Shown: piece by piece, positions 57,705 through 64,000 of the stretch
Position numbering within the stretch: position 1 is the stretch's first letter
Layout of the letters: each line of letters opens with the position of its first letter
Assembly (NCBI GenBank): GCA_002342415.1
Contig: DDPY01000054.1
Span: forward strand, 37,336 to 101,335
DNA length: 64,000 nt
DNA from: Prevotella sp. UBA2456
GTDB taxonomy: Bacteria; Bacteroidota; Bacteroidia; Bacteroidales; Bacteroidaceae
Reading direction: 5' to 3'
Made by a program: the position numbers and the translations under genes
The notes under the pieces: generated by a model
What the model was told of the DNA's origin: nothing
What the model saw: the letters and a program-made list of their open reading frames with translations, nothing else
The model's database searches: none

Positions 57705-59222
57705 ATGAAGCATTATTTCTTTGCCGTCGACCTGGGAGCCACCAGCGGGCGTACCATCTTGGGAACCTTGGCTGACGGGCACTTGGAGCAGGAGGAGCTG
57801 ACGCGATTCCCCAATCATCTGATTGAGACTGGCGGACATTTCTATTGGGACATCTATGCCCTGTATTTCGAGATGATCAAGGGCTTGCAGATGGTGGGCA
57901 AGCGGGGCATCGACATTACGAGTATCGGTATTGACACCTGGGGCGTCGACTTCGTATTTATCGGCGACGACGGTGCCATCCTGCGCAATCCCATGGCCTA
58001 TCGCGACCCGCACACCTTCGGGCGCATGGAGGAATACTTTGAGAAAGTGGTAGACCGCAAGACTGTCTACGACATCACAGGCATCCAGTTCATGAACTTC
58101 AACTCGCTGTTCCAGCTCTATGCCATGCAGCAGGCAGGCAACAGTGCCATGAAGCATTGCAGCAAGATTCTCTTCGTACCCGATGCCCTATCGTGGATGC
58201 TGACGGGCGAGGCGGTATGTGAATATACCATTGCCTCGACCTCGCAGATGCTCGACCCTCGCACGGGCGACCTCTCTGAGAAGCTCATTAAGAGCGTGGG
58301 ACTGACGCGCGGGCACTTTGGACGCATGGTGCAGCCCGGTACGCAGATAGGTGTGCTGACTCAGGAGGTGCAGAAGATGACAGGCCTGGGACCAGTGCCC
58401 GTCATTGCGGTAGCCGGACATGATACAGGTGCTGCCGTAGCTGCCGTGCCTGCCAAGGATCAGAACTTCGCCTATCTCTCGAGTGGCACGTGGAGCCTGA
58501 TGGGCATCGAGGCCCCGCAGGCTATCATCAACGAGCGCAGCTATGAACTGAACTTCACCAACGAGGGCGGCATTGAGGGCACCACACGCTTCCTGAAGAA
58601 TATCTGCGGCATGTGGCTCTATGAGCGCTGTCGCAAGGAGTGGCCCGAGGAGGTCCAGCGGCTCAGCCATCCTGAGTTGCAAGGCTCGGCGATGCAGGTG
58701 GAAGCCTTCCGCAGCATCATCAATCCCGATGACCCTGCGTTTGCCAATCCCCCTTCGATGATAGAGGCCATCCAGAGCTATTGCCGACAGACAGGACAGC
58801 CCGTGCCGGAGACACCAGCCCAGATATGCCGCTGCATCTTCGATTCGCTGGCTCTGCGCTATCGTCAGGTCTTTGGCTGGCTCAAGGAGTTTAAAGCCTC
58901 GATGGGTGAACCATCGAGCGCAGGTGAACCATCGAGCGCGGGGATTCAGGTGCTGCATATCATTGGCGGTGGCTCGCTCAACAAGTACCTCAACCAGTTT
59001 ACGGCCGATGCTTTGGGCATCGAGGTGCTGGCGGGCCCGCAGGAGTGTACGGCCATCGGCAATATGATGCTGCAGGCCAAGGCTGCCGGTGCGGTCAATG
59101 ACGTATGGCAGATGCGGCGCATCATTGCCGACTCCGTGGAAATGGTACCCTATCATCCACAAGGTGACGAGGCCGCATGGGCTGCTGCCTACGAGAAATA
59201 TTTAAAAGTAACTAATCAATAA
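57705..59222 (+). CDS. rhaB: Rhamnulokinase
   Basis: Phosphorylates L-rhamnulose to rhamnulose-1-phosphate. The 505-residue FGGY kinase starts MKHYFFAVDLGATSGRTILG and contains SIGIDTWGVDFVFIG, VIAVAGHDTGAAVAAVP, YLSSGTWSLMGIE and the nucleotide-site IIGGGSLNKYLNQFTAD. Residues 401-412 are GEPSSAGEPSSA, a perfect duplication of an 18-base unit apart from its last base, placed in a loop before the ATP site. Second gene of the GH28-rha operon, 13 bases before the isomerase. Confidence 0.95.
   Translation: MKHYFFAVDLGATSGRTILGTLADGHLEQEELTRFPNHLIETGGHFYWDIYALYFEMIKGLQMVGKRGIDITSIGIDTWGVDFVFIGDDGAILRNPMAYRDPHTFGRMEEYFEKVVDRKTVYDITGIQFMNFNSLFQLYAMQQAGNSAMKHCSKILFVPDALSWMLTGEAVCEYTIASTSQMLDPRTGDLSEKLIKSVGLTRGHFGRMVQPGTQIGVLTQEVQKMTGLGPVPVIAVAGHDTGAAVAAVPAKDQNFAYLSSGTWSLMGIEAPQAIINERSYELNFTNEGGIEGTTRFLKNICGMWLYERCRKEWPEEVQRLSHPELQGSAMQVEAFRSIINPDDPAFANPPSMIEAIQSYCRQTGQPVPETPAQICRCIFDSLALRYRQVFGWLKEFKASMGEPSSAGEPSSAGIQVLHIIGGGSLNKYLNQFTADALGIEVLAGPQECTAIGNMMLQAKAAGAVNDVWQMRRIIADSVEMVPYHPQGDEAAWAAAYEKYLKVTNQ
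58905..58940 (+). repeat. Two 18-bp in-frame units in rhaB
   Basis: GGTGAACCATCGAGCGCA repeated once with one change at the last base. Confidence 0.95.
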
Positions 59223-59235
59223 TAACAGAATAATT

Positions 59236-60666
59236 ATGGCAAAACCATTAGTAGAAACCAAAGCAAGAGTAGGCGTATTCAGTATTGCCCTTCAGGCATA
59301 CCTGCCCCAGTTCCCACAGCTCGTTCCAGAGTTCGAGCAGCAGTATGCAGATTTCAAGAAGACACTGCCCGACAGCATCGAGATTATCGACGGCGGCATG
59401 GTGACCACCAAGGAGCAGTCGATGGCGGCCGGCGACAAGTTTCGCGCAGCCGATGTCGATCTGGTCATCCTCCAGATGCTCACCTATTGCACCTCTTATA
59501 ATATGTTGCCCGCCGTGCGCGACCTCGATGTGCCGGTAGTCATCGTCAACGTGCAGAAGAAGCTGGCTCCCGACTATGCCAAGACCGATATCCCCACCTG
59601 GCTGGGCGAGCTCTATGCCTGCGGGGCCATCGGCGAGATGGTGGCCGACTTGAATCGTGCTGGTAAGCGGTCGGCAGTCATCACGGGTGTTGTCGAGGGT
59701 GGCGACCCTGAGGTGCAGGCCGAGATTGAAGACTGGTGCCGTGCTGCTCAGGTGCGCCGCCGCTTCCGCGATACCAATATCGCGCAGATCGGACGTCCCT
59801 ATCCCGGCATGATGGACCTCTACATCGATGAGACCAACCTCTACCACCGCATGTTCGTCTACACCAAGCAGTTCGACTGGGAGCAGATGTGGGCCATTGC
59901 AGACCATATCACAGACGAGGCTGCCATCCGCGCCAAGGCTCAGGACATCCTCGACACCTTCGACATCGAGGGCGGCGGCACCATCGAGAAGGTCTGGGAC
60001 ATGGCGAAGTATGTCGTAGCCTTCGAGCAGTGGGTCAAGGACGAAAAGTTAGGCATGATAGCCTCCCACTATGCAGGCTTCGCACAGGGTGTGGCCGGCA
60101 AGCTCGACTCGATGCTGATTCCTGCCTTCTCGATGCTCATCAAGCAGCACACGGCCTGCGCCGTCGAGGGCGACATGAAGGTGGCGATGGCCATGTCGAT
60201 ACTGAAGACCATCTCTGGCACGGGTACGCTGGCCGAGATGTATAGCATCGACTTCCCCAAGGACATCTGTATCATCGGACATTCCGGTTCGGGCGACTTC
60301 GACATCTCGCAGGCTAAGAAGCCCACGATGAAGATTGTGCCCGTGTTCCACGGCAAGACGGGCGGTGGCTATCTCACCCAGTTCTATCCCCCTGTAGGCC
60401 CTGTCACCTATCTGGCTATCACACAGGACAAGAATGGTGTATTCAAGTTTGTGGTGGCCGAGGGCATCAACGAGGAGGGCGAGATTTTCACGTTTGGCGA
60501 CACCAATATGCGCACCAAGTTCTCGCTGCCTTGCCGCGAGTTTGTCAACAAGTGGAGCGAGGCCGGTCCTACCCACCACATGGCTGCCGCCGTGGGGCAT
60601 CACATCGACACCATCCTCAAGGTGGCCAAGATTCTGAACATCGAGTGTGACATCGTTTGCAGATAA
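59236..60666 (+). CDS. L-fucose/L-arabinose isomerase-family protein, probable rhamnose isomerase substitute
   Basis: A 476-residue protein of the fucose/arabinose isomerase fold, not of the classical RhaA family. Features: VDLVILQMLTYCTSYNMLPA, IGRPYPGMMDLYIDE, KLGMIASHYAGFA, GDMKVAMAMSILKTISGTGT and ACHH-like GPTHHMAAAVGHH at the end, with Glu and His metal ligands plausible in these stretches. Position between rhaB and the transporter-aldolase genes is where rhamnose isomerase normally sits, so conversion of L-rhamnose to L-rhamnulose is the likely role. Followed two bases later by an inverted repeat cassette. Confidence 0.8.
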   Translation: MAKPLVETKARVGVFSIALQAYLPQFPQLVPEFEQQYADFKKTLPDSIEIIDGGMVTTKEQSMAAGDKFRAADVDLVILQMLTYCTSYNMLPAVRDLDVPVVIVNVQKKLAPDYAKTDIPTWLGELYACGAIGEMVADLNRAGKRSAVITGVVEGGDPEVQAEIEDWCRAAQVRRRFRDTNIAQIGRPYPGMMDLYIDETNLYHRMFVYTKQFDWEQMWAIADHITDEAAIRAKAQDILDTFDIEGGGTIEKVWDMAKYVVAFEQWVKDEKLGMIASHYAGFAQGVAGKLDSMLIPAFSMLIKQHTACAVEGDMKVAMAMSILKTISGTGTLAEMYSIDFPKDICIIGHSGSGDFDISQAKKPTMKIVPVFHGKTGGGYLTQFYPPVGPVTYLAITQDKNGVFKFVVAEGINEEGEIFTFGDTNMRTKFSLPCREFVNKWSEAGPTHHMAAAVGHHIDTILKVAKILNIECDIVCR

Positions 60667-60668
60667 AA

Positions 60669-60707
60669 GACCCTCCCCCCAGCCCCTCCCTTGTAGGGAG
60701 GGGAGTG
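60669..60707. repeat. 39-bp inverted repeat, left arm of the DUF559 cassette
   Basis: GACCCTCCCCCCAGCCCCTC then CCTTGTAGGGAGGGGAGTG; 35 of 39 bases match the inverse of 61133-61171. Each arm contains its own CCCCTCCC/GGGAGGGG hairpin. Confidence 0.92.
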
Positions 60708-60732
60708 AATACTCGCAAGCATTGAAGATTGT

Positions 60733-61110
60733 ATGGGTAAATCAGCGTCTTATAAAACAGCTTCTCCCGACAGGTATGCTATGCTGCGTGCTTATGCACG
60801 AGAGAATAGGAAGAACGCTACTTTGGCAGAGCAATATCTGTGGGAGCATCTAAGACGAGGAGAACTGGATGTCGACTTCCTGCGTCAGCATATCGTCGGT
60901 GATTATATAGCCGATTTCGCATCACGTCATGGAGGCTTGATTATTGAGGTTGACGGTGGGTACCATGCAGAGCGCCGACAGGCGGAAGAGGATGCCATTC
61001 GGGAGAGTAACTTGGAGCAGATGGGTTATCACATCATGCGTTTCACTAACGAAGAAGTATTATTTAATATTGAAGAGGTAATAAGACAAATTAGAAACTT
61101 ATTTCAATGA
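60733..61110 (+). CDS. DUF559 endonuclease-domain protein
   Basis: A 125-residue protein related to very-short-patch-repair-type nucleases. It shows the family order: RYAMLRAYARENRKNATLAE, then EQYLWEHLRRGELDVDFLRQ, HIVGDYIADFA, and IIEVDGGYHAERRQAEEDAI, the D-x(n)-E-V-D-G core of a restriction-like fold. It lies between the arms of a 39-bp inverted repeat inside the rhamnose operon, where it has no obvious metabolic role. Its stop overlaps the transporter start (ATGA). Confidence 0.88.
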   Translation: MGKSASYKTASPDRYAMLRAYARENRKNATLAEQYLWEHLRRGELDVDFLRQHIVGDYIADFASRHGGLIIEVDGGYHAERRQAEEDAIRESNLEQMGYHIMRFTNEEVLFNIEEVIRQIRNLFQ

Positions 61111-62498
61111 ATAAAGTATCGCAAAATCATTCTACTCCCCTCTCTGCAAGGGAGGGGCAGGGGGGAGGGTCTTCCCTGAAGAGCACCATTGCGGTGTCTC
61201 TGACTAATTATCTGGATGCCGGGGCCATCGTGGCCGGCGCGTCGGGACTGACTCTGTGGCAGCAGTATTTAGGACTCTCCGAGGTACACTTAGGATGGTT
61301 GAACTTCATCTCGGCCAACTGTCTGGGGGCTGCTGTCGGTGCCATCATTGGCGGTTTTCTGGCAGACAAGTACGGACGTAAGTTCATCTTTACCTACAAC
61401 CTGTTGGTCTATATGACGGGCGTGCTGCTCATCATGCTGAGTGTCAACTTCCCCATGCTGCTGTGCGGCTTTCTTGTGACGGGAATCTCTGTCGGTGTAG
61501 GTGTGCCAGCGTCATGGACCTATATCTCGGAAAGCTCGGAGAACAACAATCGCGGACGCAACATCTGTATCTCGCAGATGTCGTGGGGAGTAGGCCCGAT
61601 GGTCATCCTGCTGTTAGGCATGCTGTTTGCCCCTGGAGGCTATCTGTTCGGCTGGGTGGAGTCTATAGCGCATGCTGTGGGCGGTGCCGACCTGTCCGAA
61701 CAGGCTGTCAACGCCTTCTCGTCGCGACTGGTGTTCCTGTCTTTGTTTGTCGTTGCTTTCATTGCCTGGAACCTGCAGCGCCAGTTGCAGGAGAGTGCCG
61801 AGTTCACCAAGGGACAGGAGAGCGGCGAGAAGAAGGCCGGGCTGATGGACAATATCAAGGTGCTGTTCTCCAACAGCATAGCCGTCAAGACAGTCTGTTT
61901 CCTCGCTGTCATCTATCTGACGTGGAACCTCGTGGCCTCCGTGATGGGATTCTTCCAGCCGCATATCTATGAGACGGCAGGCGGCGTGAGCAACGAGCAG
62001 GCCAACTGGATGAACTTCATCCAGTGGGCTATCATCGTGGGTGTCACGTTCTGTACCTCGAAGCTCATCGACCACACCTCTCACAAGGCCATCTATGTCT
62101 TCGGACTCGTGGCAGCGCTCAGTGCCTGGCTCGTCATCGTCACCATCGGTGTCAACGGACCTGCCGGACTGTGGGCCTTTGCCATCCTCTGGGGCGTACA
62201 GGGCGGTGCCTCGCCGCAGATATTCTATGCGCTGTGGGGCTCAGAGCTGTTCCCTGCCAAGTTCCGTGCAGGAGCGCAGGGACTGATGTTCTTCATCGTT
62301 CGCGGACTGTCAGCCCTGTGGGGACTCGTCTTCACCTATATCTATGGCGAGAACGGCGAGGGCTTCACCATTGCCGCCTACTGCATGATAGCCTTGCTGC
62401 TCATCTCGCTCGTGGTGGGTGTCATCGGGGCTCCCAACACCCGTGGCCGCTCCCTTGATGACATCACCAAAGAAAGATATGGATCTGTTGCCCCCTAA
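61107..62498 (+). CDS. MFS sugar transporter, probable L-rhamnose importer
   Basis: A 463-residue major-facilitator transporter with twelve predicted spans, not the ten-span RhaT family. Sugar-porter motifs: GGFLADKYGRKFIF after the second span and PASWTYISESSENNNRGR after the fourth, and GSELFPAKFRAGAQG in the second half. Its position in the rha operon suggests L-rhamnose or a rhamnosyl sugar as substrate. The first 25 residues (STPLSAREGQGGGSS) are encoded by the right arm of the DUF559 repeat, and the last three by the next inverted repeat, so both ends were altered by insertions. Confidence 0.85.
   Translation: MNKVSQNHSTPLSAREGQGGGSSLKSTIAVSLTNYLDAGAIVAGASGLTLWQQYLGLSEVHLGWLNFISANCLGAAVGAIIGGFLADKYGRKFIFTYNLLVYMTGVLLIMLSVNFPMLLCGFLVTGISVGVGVPASWTYISESSENNNRGRNICISQMSWGVGPMVILLLGMLFAPGGYLFGWVESIAHAVGGADLSEQAVNAFSSRLVFLSLFVVAFIAWNLQRQLQESAEFTKGQESGEKKAGLMDNIKVLFSNSIAVKTVCFLAVIYLTWNLVASVMGFFQPHIYETAGGVSNEQANWMNFIQWAIIVGVTFCTSKLIDHTSHKAIYVFGLVAALSAWLVIVTIGVNGPAGLWAFAILWGVQGGASPQIFYALWGSELFPAKFRAGAQGLMFFIVRGLSALWGLVFTYIYGENGEGFTIAAYCMIALLLISLVVGVIGAPNTRGRSLDDITKERYGSVAP
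61133..61171. repeat. 39-bp inverted repeat, right arm of the DUF559 cassette
   Basis: TACTCCCCTCTCTGCAAGGG then AGGGGCAGGGGGGAGGGTC, lying inside the transporter coding region. Confidence 0.92.
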
Positions 62499-62604
62499 GT
62501 TAGGGGGTGTAGGGGTCTGAACAAGCGCAGACTCTATAAAAAGTAATAATCAAAAGGGCTGATAAACGCTTGTTCAGACCCCCATCCCCCTAACTTAGGG
62601 GGCA
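62489..62604. mobile_element. 116-bp MITE-like element with 39/38-bp inverted ends
   Basis: Left arm 62489-62527 begins TGCCCCCTAAGTTAGGGGG; right arm 62567-62604 is its inverse with one gap and two changes. The 39-base centre carries no gene. The hairpin-plus-GGGGTC module is like that of the DUF559 cassette arms but faces the other way. It fills most of the gap between transporter and rhaD. Confidence 0.8.
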
Positions 62605-62611
62605 TAAAAAT

Positions 62612-63433
62612 ATGAAGAGTATTTTAGAAGGCCGCCCACAGTTGAAGGCCGTAATTGATCAGATTGCCGAGGTGACGGGCTACCTCTGGCAGAAAGGATG
62701 GGCAGAGCGTAATGGTGGTAACATCACCGTCAACGTCACTGAGTATATGGACAACGAGTGCAAGCAGCTGCCTGCCATCTCGGAAGTGAAGCAGATAGGA
62801 CTCACGCTGCCCCAGCTGAAAGGAAAGTATTTCTATTGCAAGGGAACAGGCAAGCGCATGCGCGACCTCGCCCGCGAGCCGATGCAGAACGGCAGCATCA
62901 TCCGCATCTGCGATGACTGCGCCTCCTACGAGGTCATTGCCGATGTCAACGTGGTGCCTACCTCTGAGCTGCCCACCCATCTGGCCCTGCAGAACTATCT
63001 GTTGGAGACGGGCTCCTGCTATAAGGCCACGCTCCACACCCATCCCATCGAACTGGTGGCCATGAGCCACATCCAGCGCTTCCTGAAGGGCGACGAGATG
63101 ACTCGCGTGCTCTGGTCGATGATTCCCGAGACCCTGGCCTTCGCTCCTTTAGGTATCGGTATCGTACCTTACGCCTTGCCTTCATCGGTGGCTCTGGCTG
63201 AGGCTACGCTCGAACAGATCAAGACTCATGACGTAGTGATGTGGGAGAAGCACGGTACTGTAGCCGTTGGTCAGGACATTATGGATGCCTTCGACCAGAC
63301 CGATGTGCTCTGCAAGGCTGCCAACATTTACATGTGCGCCCGCTCGATGGGCAGCGAGCCCGATGGCATGACCGAGGAGCAGATGCGCGAAGTGCAGGAT
63401 GTCTTCAAACTGCCCAAAAAGCGTCCCTGCTGA
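62612..63433 (+). CDS. rhaD: L-rhamnulose-1-phosphate aldolase
   Basis: Zinc-dependent class II aldolase splitting rhamnulose-1-phosphate into DHAP and L-lactaldehyde. The 273-residue product has KGWAERNGGNITVNV for substrate phosphate binding, SELPTHLALQNYL with the catalytic Glu, LHTHPIELVA with two zinc His residues and WEKHGTVAVG with the third. Full length. Last gene of the rha operon, followed by a strong terminator. Confidence 0.95.
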   Translation: MKSILEGRPQLKAVIDQIAEVTGYLWQKGWAERNGGNITVNVTEYMDNECKQLPAISEVKQIGLTLPQLKGKYFYCKGTGKRMRDLAREPMQNGSIIRICDDCASYEVIADVNVVPTSELPTHLALQNYLLETGSCYKATLHTHPIELVAMSHIQRFLKGDEMTRVLWSMIPETLAFAPLGIGIVPYALPSSVALAEATLEQIKTHDVVMWEKHGTVAVGQDIMDAFDQTDVLCKAANIYMCARSMGSEPDGMTEEQMREVQDVFKLPKKRPC

Positions 63434-63439
63434 TATAAG

Positions 63440-63479
63440 AATCCCCTCCTTGCCGAATCAAGGAGGGGATTTCTTTTTT
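63440..63479 (+). terminator. Terminator of the rhamnose operon
   Basis: AATCCCCTCCTTG/CAAGGAGGGGATT 13-bp stem with a 6-base loop and TTTCTTTTTT. Confidence 0.9.
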
Positions 63480-64000
63480 AACGTGAGTTCGACGTAAGCC
63501 TTAGGCAATAAGTCTGCTTCTGTCGATGATTTCCAAATTCATGGCAGGCTTCTTTGGTAGTAGGTTATAGGCTATAAGTCCGGCGAACAGGTTGGTGGCA
63601 AAGTTGTCGAGGGAGCGGTGTCTGGTATGCTCAATCTGGCATACATTCTTCAGTTCGTCATTCACCGTCTCAATAACAGATCGCTTCCTGAGCATGAGCT
63701 TGTCATAGAGGTTCATCAGTGAGTTCTTCATGTTCTTCTTGATTTTCGTGACCAAATGTATGTCGTCGACAAACAGCATCTCAAAGAGGTCCTGACTGAT
63801 GTATCCCCTGTCGGCAAAGAGTTTTCCGAAGAGTTTCTCCGTAAAGCGGCTGTCCTTCAGCGGTGCCCTGTCATCCACATTGCCCGGCGTAAGCTACCAT
63901 TGTATGATTTCAGCCTTGTCATTGATGACCAGATGCAACTTGAAGCCATAGAACCATTCCATGGTACACTTGCCCAGGGCGCAGGTCTGAAGGAACAGCA
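63480..64000 (-). pseudogene. IS982-family transposase, interrupted, runs past the window end
   Basis: The minus strand encodes the C-terminal half of an IS982-type DDE transposase: WFYGFKLHLVINDKAEIIQW, then an in-frame TAG at 63894-63896, then LTPGNVDDRAPL, LFADRGYISQDLFEMLF, KIKKNMKNSLMNLYDKLMLR and SVIETVNDELKNVCQIEHTR. The stop codon splits a normally continuous domain, so the copy is probably dead. The coding part ends at 63501; 63480-63500 (ACGTGAGTTCGACGTAAGCC) may be the element end. Rest of the element lies outside the window. Confidence 0.82.

Noticed and set aside
61107..62498. Calling the transporter RhaT
   Set aside because: It has twelve spans and MFS sugar-porter motifs, while RhaT is a ten-span drug/metabolite-type carrier.

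Overview
The window looks like a chromosome segment of a Bacteroidales bacterium, most likely a Prevotella-type gut or rumen commensal. The main evidence is the repeated use of the Bacteroidetes -7 promoter element TAnnTTTG (at least 20 clear copies just upstream of genes), near-absence of strong Shine-Dalgarno sites, Bacteroidales-typical families (HU-like regulators, BT4734/VapE primase-helicase, DUF6621, carboxynorspermidine synthase) and many exported plant-polysaccharide enzymes. No rRNA, tRNA, CRISPR array or susCD pair was seen.

Layout. 1-11350: housekeeping genes (pepD, a flippase-like membrane protein, rsmA, MATE exporter, exported GH36 alpha-galactosidase, msrC, a HAD phosphatase, glycerate kinase, AlkD-like and MGMT-like DNA repair). 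11350-18650: an AT-richer accessory stretch with truncated RhuM and ORF6N genes ending in a short repeat, a lipoprotein, a HigBA-like toxin-antitoxin pair, a Fic protein bracketed by a 51-bp direct repeat, an HU gene, a symmetric iteron/palindrome region and a VapE-type primase-helicase. 18675-25600: dnaK, an exported protein, recA, carboxynorspermidine synthase, DUF6621 and a 34-residue acidic protein. 25880-32250: an exported protein, an HU-like protein with a four-unit 21-bp repeat in its leader, a pectinesterase-pectate lyase fusion and a second pectate lyase. 32288-37555: mnmA, an SPFH/Arc-like/rhaM/epimerase cluster, rsgA and frr. 37705-47415: four consecutive large sensor kinases. 47687-63433: NhaD antiporter and rhamnogalacturonan/pectin enzymes (GH2, GH106, GH105, GH28), then a rhamnose catabolic operon (rhaB, an isomerase of the fucose/arabinose type, an MFS transporter, rhaD). 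The window ends in a broken IS982 transposase.

How it fits together: the exported PL1, CE8, GH28, GH105, GH106, GH2 and GH36 enzymes would cut pectin and rhamnogalacturonan I into galactose, galacturonate and rhamnose. Rhamnose mutarotase, isomerase, kinase and aldolase would take rhamnose to DHAP and lactaldehyde.

Most interesting: (1) the four kinases are a duplicated two-gene module in which the first member of each pair has Tyr instead of the phospho-accepting His and the second is canonical; (2) an array of ATGCGCAT palindromes at 22-bp spacing just beyond that operon; (3) a DUF559 nuclease gene inside 39-bp inverted G/C-rich repeats inserted in the rhamnose operon, with a nuclease-less relative between the next two genes; (4) in-frame short tandem repeats inside conserved genes (rsmA, mnmA, rsgA, carboxynorspermidine synthase, rhaB and others); (5) promoter-to-ATG spacing that suggests leaderless translation, including an 8-codon reading frame coupled to rsmA. 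All family assignments come from reading the sequence; no database search was run.
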